Assembly (NCBI GenBank): GCA_050084985.1
Contig: JBITNC010000001.1
Span: forward strand, 151,404,001 to 151,468,000
Length of the DNA: 64,000 bases
Reading direction: 5' to 3'
Source of the DNA: Nageia nagi
Lineage: Eukaryota; Pinophyta
Below are positions 44,401 to 58,037 of the stretch, piece by piece; position 1 is the stretch's first letter, and each line of letters begins with the position of its first letter. Made by a program: the position numbers and the translations under genes. A model generated the notes under the pieces. The model saw nothing but the letters and a program-made list of their open reading frames with translations, was not told where the DNA came from and made no database searches.

Positions 44401-47400
44401 AAAAAAAGTTTGACATTTCATTTAAAGGTAATTCCTATCTAATGATCAAAATGTAACGTGCGTATGTCAAAATCTCACCACTTGTCTACCACTTGTCCAT
44501 CGCTCATTTTGTTTAACTTTGCTCTATTTACTTAAAAATATTATACATATATCATTATAAATTATGTGCATGTATCAATTATTGTTACAAATCCTATGCA
44601 TATATTAATAAAAATCCTACGTATATCATAAATCTTATGCATATATAAAAAAAGATGGAAAAAATTCTAAATCCCCAAAATACAAAAATAATGTTTTTGG
44701 GATTTGAACATGGGTTTAGGGTTCTTCCTAAGGATTGATCCAAAAAAGAACTTAGAGAAACTAAGGCAAATTAGTTTTGAAATTTGGCAAAAATGGTCTA
44801 AAGTCGTATAGTAACTATGGCGAAATCATCATTGTTTGAAAATTTACATGTAGAGTAAAAGATGAATTTATACAAAATCCTAGAAAAGATTGGAAAATCA
44901 AGGCGAAATAAATTTACTATCAATTTTCAAAAATAGCCTTCAAAATAAAAGGTATGAAATGAAAAGTGAATATTGGTCACGTTAATTATGATGTAGAAAA
45001 GGTATGACTGCTATAATGTAGAAAGTTTCTATGCATTCATATACATTAATAATATTTGATTTGATTTTTATCATTTTGGTATTTAGCATAATTAACTAAA
45101 TTTTTTATTTAATTTTTATATAATACACTATATAATTAGCTACATATATATTATAATTACAAAAACTTAAAGATAAAAAGATCATGATACTTGAAAATAC
45201 AAGCTAATCCATAAATTCTAAAACCAACATAACCAAAACAAATATGAAACAATATTATTATGAATCTTAATTTTGTTATAAATGATCATTAAATACATAA
45301 ACAATATATTTATCTTTGAATAAATTTTGATAAATTATACAAACAATTAAATTTAAAAGGTATTAAAAACACCATTCATGCATTATAATAATTCCTTTTT
45401 ATTTTTAAACAAGTTAGGAGTTATGTAGGTTCAGGTTAAGAAGGATTAAACAACCTTTACTTTTTCTTATTAAATTCACAAGCACAAGGAAGCAATATAT
45501 TTTGGTCAAATACTTAATATTTACTTTTTCTGTGAAAGCATAATCAATCATATTTTTAGAGATAAATGTTTCAAACTTATTTACTCTTTTATAAAGTACA
45601 CCCAATAGAAAATATGAATATGAAAGTAAGAGGTCCCAAACTTACAAAATAAATCAAAAGAATCATTATACTACTCAATGGGTTTTCTAAAGTATGTCTT
45701 TCTAACTTTACTTTAGTTCCAACACTTCAATCCAAACTATGACATTATTAAGTCCTTGTGTCATAATCCAAAGTCACAAATGAACATTGAAAGTTTTAGC
45801 TGACTATATATCATTACAAAATAGGTGCAACAACACTATTTGAAGATTTCAATGAGTTACATAATAAAATCAAAACTCTTTATCATGGTGATAACATTGC
45901 TATTATTTTTGAAGTAAGCTTTAATCACTTTATAACTCTATCATCAAACACTACAAAAATCACATTCTAATAAAGTCAAATGACTGATAGTTTGCTTTAG
46001 CTAAACCACACATTAACACTAAGAGGAACTAATCTTATAGATTCTAATATTGTAAATGAACTTATCATCATAACTATCAACTTGTAAGGTTTCCATGAAT
46101 AAATCCTATCTCACAAATGCTACATAAAGAGGAACATCACAACCATAAATATTACTCTTATGTTTTAAGGAAATTGATAGCAATAATACATTGTATAGCA
46201 GTAACACACAAGGTTCTAAGTTGTTGATACATTTGAAATAATTACGATTCCCCTAAAGACTATCAAAGAAGTATCAACAATAAATTAACAAAGTAACTAA
46301 TATTCCCAATGATCATTTTCAGTATCAAACAAAAAGCTAATTCTTATGCTAGAAAATACTAAACATGAATGAAATAACATTCATCAAGTTCCTTTAAAAC
46401 CTTACTATGTTAGTAAAATAGTAACTCTACAATGGAAATCTTTCCAGGGAACCCATAAAAAAGAGTAACTTAGAACACCAGAATTAAGAATGTTCACTAT
46501 AACCATAGAAAGGTTATATGGTACACCTCTTCATCCATTTCTCTACTCATATAAATAAGAAACAAGAAATGATTACATAACACAATAAAGAACATGACAA
46601 AAATATGAATTTATGCATCAATTGACTGCTAAAATAAGAGTAATTCATGTCCTAAGTTGTTAAATAGTTTTTCCAACTATTACATATAGTGCAGAATATA
46701 TAGAAGAAGGAGATCTACTTCTTTATTTATCTAATGAAGAGTGTATGAAATATAATTGAACCTACTTTAACTACACCCTAAACTACTTGACGTTACTCCA
46801 TCATTAAGTGCAAATTTGGGAAACTTAAACATAAATCCCATTGATACAAACAAGGGAATCAATCCCTAACTTTTATTTTAGCTAAGAGCTCATTTTAACT
46901 GAACTATATGTTTATTCTATATAAAAAGATCTCATATATGGATCCAGAACAACATTTAGCATTTACAAAATCTTTATTTGGTAACCATCAAACTTCGAAA
47001 AGGTTCCTTAGGATAACAACAAACATAATTGAAAAATATTTACTCCAATGGAAAATCTATTTCTGAAAAAAAAAAAACTTAGTGTTAGATTTTTCAATCT
47101 CAGTGAGTTCAGGATTCAACTAAAATGCTAATAAATTTTTGTAAAGATTGGAACACCATCAACATGCAAGGTAGTACCATAGCAAATGTATGCATACAAG
47201 GGGAACTACCAAAATCAACTTTCCAAATGAAATGATAGAATACCATGTCTATGTTGTAGTAATTTATGATTCTTGTATGCAACACTCCAAAATATATCCA
47301 CATGTATCTGCAAAATGAATGATATATTTTCAACTTCTTCATTCATGCAACTAATTATTAACAGATAGTATTATTTTAGTTTATTTAAGATATTTTATTT

Positions 47401-48173
47401 TCAAAGTAGTTCTCGTGAAGGATTTTCCAATTTTGTTTGCATATAATTCATCGATTCTCATATCTCATTACCAGTTAAAGGTTTATCGATCATAGATAGG
47501 GTCTAGGATTGTACCATGGCCAACATGGCCTAAAAGTTAACCTCTACAAGAAATCAGAAGGGTATCATAATGGAGGCCCTTGAAAAACTTAAGGAAAAAA
47601 AAACATACTAAGACATAACCTCACATGAATCATGGTTCATATCCTCCTCGAATATCCATGTGAAAGAACAACAATAAGTAGATAAACTCATCACATAAAC
47701 ATGATGTCATTACATTCTTGTTCATTTATACCCTATTATGCAAGGAAAATGAAAGAAAAACTCCACATCATGTTAATGCTCCAAATTGCAAAATGATATC
47801 ATAAAAATAAAAATACTACATGCCCATAATCTATTTTACAATTTGATAGCAAAAGATAAACCCATCTCAAGGAAACATGGTGCCAAACAACCTATGCATG
47901 GAAAAGTAGCCAAATGATTAAAACCCACCAAATACCAATGATGTCAAACTTTCCAACTGATACAATTTGAACAAATGCAATGATTTCTATAACTCAGGTA
48001 ATAATTTCCAAGAGTAGGGTCACTTTTCACAACAAATATCAACATGGAAGGGTTCAAATCATGAACTCACCTCAAAATGTAGCCCAACTAAAAAATGAAC
48101 ACGAGGAGCAACTCAAACCAACAACCAAAGGACCCCTTTGCCCAAGTTTCGATCGTCAAACCCTCAAAAGACC
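44401..48173. other. AT-rich DNA without recognised gene
   Basis: Stops are frequent in all frames. Short frames (45414-45605 and 47109-47342 on minus, 47980-48192 on plus) match nothing known. The segment ends at the left edge of duplication D2. Confidence 0.55.
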
Positions 48174-49040
48174 ACTTATAGTGCACCATTGATCAGTTCA
48201 TGATGGCATTTATGTGATTCATCTATCCTTGGTTATATGAATATGTTGCATCTAACTGATCTTGTTATTTGAGGTACTTATGACCTGCACGTTCCTTTGA
48301 GATTGTAGGTTACTTACTTTGGGTATGCAGGTTCTTGAAGACTTGTCATGAATTCAAATTGGATGACTACTTCATGTACATTGAAACCAATTGTGGTTAA
48401 TGATTGTATTTGGTAAAGTAGTGAGTCTCAAACTAGATCTTGCTTACTTCATAAATATGTAAAAAGTTCTCATCTTCGATTGTATCTATTTGGAGGAGAA
48501 CTCTCTTACTTTCTCTTCTTCTTCTCTCTTATTTTCTCTATCCCAATATTGCATTAAGGGGGAGTGTTTGAATGTATAATGCATTATTGTAAAAGTTTGT
48601 ATTAAATCTTCTATTAAAGTTCACTAATACTTAAGGGTATCATTTCATACCTTAAGTATTTTAGTGAATATGATAATGTAACTTGTCCTACACTCCATGT
48701 CATGAGCATGCCCCTTAGGTAAAAGGATGTGTATGTCATGCTTTTGTACATTGGGTAAAAGGGTGATATATAGAGAGATTTTGGCTTATAAATAGAAGGC
48801 TCCCTCTTTGGATCACATACCAATTTGTAGAGTAAAGTTATGCTATATGATAGTGCTTAGGAGTTGAGATTAGGAGGATTGTAAGAGAGTTATATTTGTG
48901 ATTGAAGTAAATATCTGGTTAATGGATGTACTCTTAGTTGGAGGAACCACTTACATCTTGTGTTACATTTCTAGTTGTGTCTATGATATTTCATGTGATA
49001 TTGGGAGTTTAGAGTTGTTCATGTTTTATCAATTCTCTCA
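48174..49040 (+). mobile_element. E2 3' end carried in D2 (untranslated region, PPT and LTR)
   Basis: Includes 391 bp of E2 3' untranslated sequence, the PPT and an LTR at 48565-49040 (476 bp, TATA box 48787-48794). It is not an independent insertion: the flank on the right (AATTTCACCTTCC) is the same G gag sequence as next to E2. Confidence 0.9.
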
Positions 49041-50149
49041 AATTTCACCTTCCTAATCTACATGATCCTCTACCTCATCATATTCTAGCTCTTATATAGT
49101 CTCAAATTCCTTCTTATTAGATTCAAAAGTAATAAATAAAGATTCATCATGATCACCTTTTGATTCATTACTTTTGTCTTCATTAGAATCAATTTCATTT
49201 TCTTGAGAGATAAGGCTTTTCTTCTTATTGTTGGCTTTTCTAAAGTTTTTATTACTATTCTTATAATTTTCACTTCTAGATTTAATTACATAATCATCAT
49301 TATCATTCCTATATTTTTAGGAATATTTGCTTAAAAAGTGACCAATGCCTCCATAACTAAAGCATTTAAAAGGGAGCTTACCTTTCTATTTACATTGACC
49401 CCTCTTGATATTTTTAACAAAGTTTGATTCTTCAATGTCTGATGGATCATCTTCATTCAAGTATTCTTTGGAGTTGGATCTCTTAAAAACTTTGAAAACA
49501 ACTTCATTATCACTAGATTTAGCCTTGAAAATCCTCATTTCATAAGTAGTAAATGATCCATGCATTTCATCCCAAGATAAGGGATTCAAATCCTTTACCT
49601 CTTCAATAGTTGATACTTTGGCATCGAATCTAGGTGGCAATGATCTCAAAATCTTCTTGGAAATCACTTTATCCTCAATATTCTCTCTTGATCCTCTAAT
49701 GGAGTTGAAATTTCATTAAATCTAAGCATATGGAATATAATCTCCTCTTCATCATTCATCTTCAACCCTTTAAATTGATATCTAATGATTTACAACTTAG
49801 CCTCCTTTATTTTATCATCACCTTCATGGATGCTTTGCAATTTATCCCATATTTATTTGGTAAATTTACATCCCATAATCATTACTATCTTGTTATCAAA
49901 TAGTCCACACATAATTACATTCATTGCTTTAAAATCATTTCCATAAAGTTTCTTACTAGTTGCATAGAGTTTCTTACCAGCTACAAAAGTTGGAGGAGTA
50001 TAAGGAATTGTATATCCTGATTCTATAGCTTCCCATATTTCAAATCCTAAGACATAAAGATATGTTTGTATTATAAGCCTATAAAAAGCATAATTAGTTA
50101 CATCAAACAAAGATTCTTTATTAGAGGAAAAACCTCCTCCATTCATCAT
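49041..50149 (-). pseudogene. Element G Copia gag, N-terminal part (D2)
   Basis: Better preserved than the D1 copy at its start: ATG 50149 opens 98 codons reading GGGFSSNKESLFDVTNYAFY, VLGFEIWEAIESGYTIPYT and FKAMNVIMCGLFDNKIVMIM. The UBN2 block (LRSLPPRFDAKVSTIEEVKD, about 49655-49600) is open from 49667 to 49386. A 21-bp tandem gain (KKLYATSKKLYG) distinguishes it from D1. Confidence 0.82.
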
Positions 50150-51819
50150 AATGTCACTCCTTAGATCACCCTTAATTGATTGGACCTTATAAAGGAACTT
50201 GAATTTGATACCAATTGTTAATCTTATAATGACACTATAAGGAGGGGATGAATCAATGTTATAATTTAAAATTCAAATCTTCAACACTTAAAGCTAAGAT
50301 AGTGCAAACATGAAATCAAATAAAGAAAGCACAACAAGATTCATCAATGTGACTGAATCCTCAAAAAAGACTGCTTAGATCATGGTCCAAATCTAGCCAT
50401 TGCAAAGCACCAAATTTACAATCAATTTACCAACACCCACTGGAAGGAGTACCAACCCCATATTTATTAGGTATAACTGATAGTAACACCAACCCTGCAT
50501 TACCCATTGCAAGAAGCACCAACTTCACAAAATAACAGAATAGCAATTTTGACAAAAGTTATCAAACTTATCTCAAAGATCCTCAATGGTATAGATCATC
50601 AAAATTTATCCTTAATTGTATCTATTTTATTCTTGTAATTAGTTCTCATATCCAAACTACTACTTTCATTTCCATTTAAAACCATCTAGCACTTGCAGTC
50701 TCTTTTTTGTCTCAATAAAAAGTTATCCACCATATTGCTAACAATCTTGCATATCTTGTTGTCTTTGTAGGTCCACCCCTATTTCTTGGTATACACTTCT
50801 ATCATCTCATTATACCTTCTACAACAAATTTCACACATTCTTCCCTTAGCAATAACACATTCTCACACAATCCACTTAATTCTTTTGCTTGATTATACTC
50901 AAAACTATTCTAATTAGATGTACTTCATGGTAACTATTTTCAACCATATTTTTCAATTATGTAATTGAAATAATCACTACACCATATTTATTTTTGTTAT
51001 GGTCTACTTAATTCTTTTTCTATTTCATCCACAACCCACTCTTGATCAATAATTTTTCTCATGATGATCATTCGGTTATGCCCTCTTCACTTTCAATTAC
51101 AAAAATAATGAATAAAATAAAGTCCCATGTATTGAAGGTCCTATAACATTTGATATAAATGTCCAAATGCAATAAAACCTCCACCATTGGAAATAGTATT
51201 TCATGTAGATGCAAATGGAGTTGTCATACAACCCCTTTTGATTCAAAAATGAGCATTTGTTTACTATTTTTGTAATTATTGCAGAAAATGATAGTTATAA
51301 ATGCCCATAACAAATAGTGGTATAATCGTACTTTATTTATCCTATCATAAATACCTAGAATAAATTGTGGGATAATTGCACTTCATTTATCCTATCATAA
51401 ATGCCCAACATTTACCATGCCCAGTTTTGACCCCTAATAAACTTCGTTGATGGTTGATAAAGTATGCATAAACACCCAAAATAAGTTAGATAATTGCACT
51501 TCATTTATCCTCTACATTTTTTTACCTTATAAGTGCTTCTTTTTTACCCCTAAAAAATTTGTATGATGCTCAAATAACTATTTTGATGCTTGATAAATGT
51601 TTTTTATATTCGATAAGCATTTTTGACATATTTTAATAAACTATTTTTTTACTGGCAAACTTTTTGATAAAGGTAGGCATGCATATACTCATTGGAAAAC
51701 TTATCACAAACACTATTCAATAAATAAGAAACAAAATCAATTTAATCTTTTACTTTGAGTTATACTCTTCAAACAAGATTGATCCATTTTTATGAAAAAT
51801 TCTTATTGACATAACTCCA
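50150..51819. other. Element G LTR and unassigned sequence (D2)
   Basis: Counterpart of 23729-25457. The G PBS reads TTGGTATCAAATTC on the minus strand near 50200-50213, close to the Copia consensus. Nothing further was recognised. Confidence 0.5.
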
Positions 51820-52017
51820 CTTTGCATTGTTGGACCTCACATTTCATTGTTGGCCTTCACCTTATATTATCGGATATCATTTTTAAACATCACCTTTCAT
51901 TTTTAGCTTTCACCCTACATTATCAAACATCACTTTTCATTTTTGGATATTATTATTAGACACCACCTTTTATTGTCGATCTTCACCGTGCATTATCGAA
52001 CTTCACCGTGGACTTCA
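51820..52017. repeat. 20-bp minisatellite (D2)
   Basis: Same number and order of 20-bp and 13-bp units as 25458-25655, with scattered substitutions. Confidence 0.8.
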
Positions 52018-52299
52018 TTTGGTATTTTTGCGCTTTAACGGCTATTATCAAAATTCATATTTTTATGCCATTTTAACTTATTTGATATGGTTTTTAACAA
52101 CAATGATATCTTCTTTGTTGTGGTTTGTTGACAACAATGACAAACTCTACTCTTTCTCAACAAACCGTATGGAATCTCTCATTTTTTTCTTTGCTTGGAT
52201 CTTTTGTTTCTCTTTATGTTAAGGATCCTCAAAAGCATGGACCTATTTTTTTTTCTTTTCTTTTTTGATATCTATACTTCTTTATCTCTTTTTAAGTAT

Positions 52300-52832
52300 T
52301 ACTATGCTTCAATTTTCCTATTTCAACTATATGTTCCTCTTTTTGAGTCAATCTATGAACAATATCAGATAAAGAAAAATCCATATAGTCCATAGCTATA
52401 AACTTCAATCTAGGATGGATGTTATTAACAAACATGGCCTTTACATGTTCTTATAGTAATTTAATAATGCTCCAAGTCTTTTGAAATTGTTGGGAAAACT
52501 TTTCAAATCTTTCATTTGATCCTAGAATAGTATTCACTAAATTAGAAACAACAACTTGTCAAGAATAACTATTCATGAAATATACATAAAATTCACATAC
52601 AAGTTATGCATAATAATTAATTGAATTGAATAGTAAAGAGAAGTACCAAGTAAGAGCATCACCTTTTAGAGTAGTTAGAAAGTATTTGGCCATCAAATTA
52701 TCATTTTCTTCAAATTTCCATAATTCAAACTTAATCTAAAATGATTTAATATGAGTCATAGGATCTCCTTCTCATGAATAGGAGTTAAAAAAAGGTTCCA
52801 CTTGAAGATTGGGTGTCTTTTCATTTTTGATA
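52300..52832 (-). pseudogene. Retrotransposon gag relic, Gypsy-like (D2)
   Basis: Counterpart of 25929-26470, with additional substitutions. The NTILGSNERFEKFSQQFQ block remains readable. Confidence 0.55.
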
Positions 52833-54649
52833 TCATTGTTAAGAAATCCTCTTCAAAGCTAGACTACTTGCACATGATAGATAGAAAGATTGAAGGATAG
52901 TAATATTCATGAAGTATAACAAAATATAGATATGATAGGTGGCATTGAAGAACATTGATCAATAGAATCAATATGTATACCACCTATCAAGGATACAGAT
53001 TATGTCATGATTCATGATGCACAACCCTTCCCTTCCTTTATAATATTTCACCTTGGATTTATCAATATCTAATTCCAAGACAACTTGTAGGGCTTATTTA
53101 ATGTCAAGATACCTTGTTGGGCTTATTTTTGAGCTGACTTATTACTAATAAAACATGAAGGTAGTGGGAATGCACAATAAAAATAATAATAAATCACTTA
53201 AATAAATAATTATTTTAAATACCTAAAAGAAGTATTTTAATTAAACTAAAATTTCTTTTTAGGTGTTATTAGATATATTACTTTGAAAAATCAAGCTTTA
53301 CTATGCATTATATATAAAATAGTTTAATTAAAAGGCTCTAGAAGAGAAATTATGTATATTGCTTAATATTAATAATACCATAATTATGCCAAGTATTACC
53401 TCCTTGATAAATTTTATTAAATAACATTTTAGGTAATTCAAAATGCATATGTCTAATATTTCAATATTAAACATAGGTTTATGTTATTCTATCATTTGTT
53501 TTAAAATCTTAATTTAACTAAATACAAATATCTTACCTATTACTATTCAAAACATAGTTATTAAATGCCATTATTTATTAAGTAACATACATTTTATCAT
53601 GTGAGTGTTAAATATCCAATCTTATTTTAGAGATCATAAGAACTATTCTAGGGATTTGGCCATCATTCCTCTCTCTCTCTCTCTCTCTCATCAATTCTAA
53701 TCCTTTGATTCTATCCATATGCTAGTTCCAACAAATACAATAAAAGAGAAATATGTATTCATAACATGGTTAGTATGCATTAAATTAAAAATACTTTACA
53801 TTTAAGCATAATATAAACATGCATAACCATTCACACTAATTTGAATAAATGTGGAATAAATTAGGATGTATAAATGCTTGATATCATTATATATTCATCA
53901 TATAAGTTTTTAGGTTAGAGTCACAACACAATAAAATTATGATCCTTCACCATGGTTTTGATTTTAAATATTAAATACTAAAAACCAACATTTAAATCAT
54001 AATAAGCAAGATTAAATTAAGTAATATGATCATACATCATGTAGGTTTCTCTCAAAATATCATGTTATCATTGAGGATAATATCATTGACATATAATATC
54101 TCCCCTTTTTAACCTTATATTTTTTCTTTCAAGCTCTTGAAAAGAAACTTCTCTTCCTTTCTTTTCCTTCATGGGGTATCATACCTCCCTCTCCTTTGTT
54201 AATCAGTTAGCTATTTTCATCCCTTTGATCTTCTTCTTCTTCTTAAGAGATATATGTTGTTGCATATCCTTGTGACACATACCTCAAGAAGGGCATGCCA
54301 TATACACCTAAAGTAGCAACACCACTTTTCCCCTCAATCTTTCCTCTTTTCTTTGCCCATAATATTTAGAATTTTTTAACCATTACTATGAAATCTCTTG
54401 TTTTTTCCTCCATTACAATTTAAGAATCATGAATCAATATTAGTCCAAATAAACTATACTTAGTTATTCAACTTTACCTTATAAGCCTAAATGTAAATTT
54501 TTGTTCTTTGAAATTTGTAACTAGAGACCCACAATTATGTTCCTAAAAAATGATATAATGATTTTATCTTAATTAATTTTAAAATTAAATATTTAATTCC
54601 TTTAGTTTGTTAAACATTTCCATATTTCATTTTATTTCAAATAATATCA
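52833..54649. other. AT-rich unassigned DNA (D2)
   Basis: Counterpart of 26471-28245, including a CT tract of 10 repeats at about 53669-53688. No gene was recognised. Confidence 0.6.
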
Positions 54650-55042
54650 ACTATCAATTTTTTAAAAATATACTATAATATATTAATAAAGTTTAACACT
54701 TCTAGTAGGTGTAGCTTGTATTTGAAAGAAGAAGAAACAATAGAACATATATTTTTGGAATATCAATTCATAACAAAATATGGGACCTTTGTAAAAAGGA
54801 ATTATAGTTCAGTTGGATTAAACATGCTTCAATTTTAGAATACATCCTACAATGAGAATTAATGAAAAAAAATTAAAAAATCAAGGCTCTCTAGGATCTT
54901 ATGCTTCCCCATCTATTAGGGTAGATTTGGAAGGAAAGGAATAAGAGATCCATTGATAATAAAAAGAATGAAGCAATTGAAATTTATAGATTATATAAGG
55001 TAGAAATAGTTAAAGAACCTTACAACTTATATTGAGGAAGTT
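54650..55042 (+). pseudogene. LINE zinc-binding region relic (D2)
   Basis: Counterpart of 28246-28655. EETIEHIFLEYQFITKY is unchanged, so the Cys-to-Tyr losses predate the duplication. Confidence 0.55.
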
Positions 55043-55228
55043 GATAAGGAGAAGTTCATTAGTCAATTCCTATCCAAATAATGTAAGTGTAATGATGTTT
55101 AAAATAAAATGTGAGAGAAGAAAAAATAAATTGAAAACAAAAATGATGTGGTGTTTAAAATGCAACAAGGATCCAAGATATATAAAAATAATTAAAAATC
55201 AAATAAATTTGAATGATATGAAAAGCTC

Positions 55229-56655
55229 AAGGAATTAAATGAAGGTGTATTATAAGGAACATCATTTAGTATGTTGGACTAGGTGGATAATTAATCCACA
55301 TTAAGTGCAATGCATAAACTTAAAATCAATTATAAAGGCTTTGATCATCATATCCAACCATTCTCACCATTTTCATGCAATGAATAGAGCTAAGAAAGTT
55401 GGAGTGAGGAGGAAGTTGTAGTAGGATAGAGGATAAATGAAGATGGGAGGAAAGCTTATCTTCACGTAACCCACAAACACCTAAAATTATAGGAAATAGA
55501 AAGAAGTATGGGATATATTGTACTAAGAAGGATTGTACCAATTAATGGAAGCTTGCAGAGGTTATGATCACCAATTATCCCTAGAGGTAAAAAGAACTTG
55601 GAATGAAGAAAAATGCATAATTAATGGGTTGGATATATTTTTCAATCAAGAAAATATAGGTGAAGCTATGTTAATGCCAAATGTGGGAAAGGATATAAAA
55701 AAGGAACACAAGATTGAATAAGGTTTAGGAAGTTTAGAAATTCAAAGGTCAAGATATCTAGCTTCTTAAATACAAGACATGATATCATTGGACTAGACTT
55801 CCACATCCATGGGTTAAAGTAGAAAAATAGGTAATGAAATACATTTCTTTAAATGGTATACATAAAGAGGGTTTTGTATTCCAGTTCAATTTCTTAAACC
55901 AATTTAAATTTAGAGAAGACATTATCAACTTTTCATTTTCATTTACTATTCAATGAAAATGTCAATCTATAAATTCAAATAAAATAAATTAGAATATCCT
56001 TTACATGAAATTATCATTAGGTTGATAAATAATATGGCCTTAGCAAACCAACCAGCTAGGGCCAACCCAACTATAAGATTCTCAATTAAAGAATAAGAGG
56101 AGAATCTTCCTTTGGAAGAATTATCAAAAGCTAAAGGAAAAGTCAACAAAGCAAAGTCATCACATGCAAATGAGGTACCTCAACCAAAGTGCATATCATA
56201 ATTCAAAAGACCAAAGAACCTCGTATAATGGATTGGGAAAAGGAAAAGAACAAATCAAGTTGTAGATAGTGAAAAGATATAAAAGAAAGAACTCCAATAG
56301 TTACTTCAACCAAAATAAATAGAGGATGTTTAAAAATAAGTTATATAAGCTCAGAACAAAAGTCAAAAGGAGATGGAAAAAGTAAGGACATGTACAAAAC
56401 CCAAAGTAATAATTTAGCTAGATGATGAGTTAGAATATATGGAAATGCATAATAAATACAATACAAAACTACTAGAGAAGAAACCACCAAAATAAGCACA
56501 AGAAAAAGAATGAAGCACAACATACAAAAAATAAATCAAATTGATAACAAAGCAAAAAATACAATATGGTCGCAACATCTAAAAATACACAATAGAATGC
56601 TAGCTGAAGCTAATATTTGGAAAGTGTATCCTAATGCATTATTTGAAGGACTCCT
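55229..56655 (+). repeat. 1.5-kb degenerate coding unit, copy C
   Basis: The longest intact piece is 55533-55721, reading MEACRGYDHQLSLEVKRTWN and INGLDIFFNQENIGEAMLMP. It ends within the frame ALFEGLL, where E5 starts, about 75 bp short of the E3 site in copy A. Confidence 0.75.
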
Positions 56656-56861
56656 TGTAGACACCTAAAAATGTCCCTTTTTAACTAGTAAACATTGAAA
56701 TAATCATAACTCTTTGTGACCATATAAAATAGGTTTAAAAAACCATATTATTGGATAGCCCTCATCGAGTACATACAAAATGAGTGGTCACATGACCATT
56801 TTTCGGTAAAAATTGGCTATTTGGTGGTCATTTTAATATTGTTATAAAAATTGAAAACCAG

Positions 56862-56937
56862 TCGCCAGCGACCCAAAACAATCGCCGGCATTTTAGGATG
56901 ATCGCCGGCGTCCGCCTAGTAATCGTTGGTGACTCTG
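56862..56937 (+). repeat. 20-bp CpG-rich repeats in E5 LTR
   Basis: Unit starts at 56862, 56882, 56902 and 56923: TCGCCAGCGA, TCGCCGGCAT, TCGCCGGCGT, TCGTTGGTGA, each followed by about 10 less conserved bases. Confidence 0.75.
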
Positions 56938-57081
56938 TAACAGCCGAAAAAGAAACCAAAATAATAAAAGAAATTTGTAACGTCTCATTCTTCCAAGATG
57001 ATGTGGATGGAGGGGGTGAGTTACGACCTACGACGGTGTTTCACTCCCCCTTATCAGCCTTAGAAAATCTCACCCAAAATC

Positions 57082-57089
57082 TATAAATA
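57082..57089 (+). promoter_or_regulatory. TATA box in E5 5' LTR
   Basis: TATAAATA, 426 bp into the LTR; transcription would start a few tens of bases downstream. Confidence 0.65.
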
Positions 57090-57499
57090 CAAGCCAAAAC
57101 AAAGCAATAGGGACCCATTTTTTGAAGTAGGGCAATGCTACCAAAATCATGTGAGCTCATACCTTTTTATTGTTTTATGCTAGTTTCAATTTAATACATG
57201 TCATACATAGATGCTTTGATGTTATTGTCTTTTGCATGTGTGTAGGATTTACAGGTTATCCATATCAAGGAGAGAAGCAAGCAAATCAAAAACAATGAAA
57301 ATCTAATACTCTCATTTTGGCAAATGGCATTTGTAAAAGTCCCTTCCAAGGGCAAATTGTATTTTGAGCTGAAAATCAATATCAATTTACAATTACAGCA
57401 TTTCTACCTATTTAACATAATTTGAAGTTCAGTGAAAATCTAAGAATAATTGTATTTTATGTTATTCTATATTCCAGCTCTATTTTCACTGTAACATTC

Positions 57500-57516
57500 T
57501 GGTGCTAGAAGGAGGG
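57500..57516 (+). promoter_or_regulatory. E5 primer-binding site candidate
   Basis: TGGTGCTAGAAGGAGGG, three bases after the CA end of the LTR. The initial TGG fits pairing to a tRNA CCA end. I do not assign the tRNA. Confidence 0.6.
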
Positions 57517-57654
57517 TCCCTTTATCATTGATAGGGAGGTTTATGTTTATGTTAAAATAATTTTACCTTTCTGTTATCTGGTTTATTCGAGTTATTCCAT
57601 ATATTAACTTTGAATTTTGTGTTCTGTGCTTTTTATAGGAAATCTATTGCAGAA

Positions 57655-57808
57655 ATGCCAGCGATTGGAATCGAACGCCGGTGACTCAAAAGGAACGCCA
57701 GCGATTTACAAAGTAATCTAGACTAAACGTTGGCGATTTCATCCTAAACGTCAACATTTTTATTGAACGCCAACGATCTCTGTTTAAACACCGGTGACTC
57801 TTACTCCA
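57655..57808 (+). repeat. 20-bp CpG-rich repeats in E5 leader
   Basis: Seven units start at 57655, 57675, 57695, 57727, 57748, 57767 and 57788. They read ATGCCAGCGA, ACGCCGGTGA, ACGCCAGCGA, ACGTTGGCGA, ACGTCAACAT, ACGCCAACGA, ACACCGGTGA. They match the LTR repeats 56862-56937 in core and period. Confidence 0.75.
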
Positions 57809-57851
57809 GGTCTCCTTTTTGTTATTTATAAAAAAAATAATAATAAAAAGA

Positions 57852-57883
57852 AATATATATATATATATATATAATATATTGTT
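57852..57883. repeat. TA microsatellite in E5 leader
   Basis: Nearly uninterrupted TA run between the 20-bp repeats and the hairpin modules. Confidence 0.9.
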
Positions 57884-58037
57884 AAAATAGAAGGATACTT
57901 TTGACTGTGATTCCTTTGCCTAGAATGCATATAAGAACGGGTAGAAAAGGTTAAATGCATTTTTTATTAATTTACTTTATGTATAATGTTATGTATTTAT
58001 TTTCATGTTTTGGGTGAAGGGTATGTACACATTAATA

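Larger units (their letters stand above)
48174..56655 (+). repeat. Segmental duplication copy D2
   Basis: Direct copy of 21768 to about 30270. The left edge is ACTTATAGTGCACC at 48174, inside what was E2's 3' untranslated region, next to unrelated sequence. The right end is at GGACTCCT 56655, where E5 begins. Small differences include a 33-bp deletion near 50330, a 21-bp tandem gain near 49965 and a 30-bp gain near 54080. Confidence 0.92.
56656..57496 (+). repeat. E5 5' LTR
   Basis: 841 bp from TGTAGACACC to GTAACA. A TATA box (TATAAATA) is at 57082-57089. Four CpG-rich 20-bp repeats (56862-56937) lie upstream of it. The 3' LTR is outside the window, so the right boundary rests on the CA end and the adjacent PBS. 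Confidence 0.75.

Noticed and set aside
47980-48192. 70-codon frame beside the D2 edge
   Set aside because: It crosses the duplication border and matches no family.
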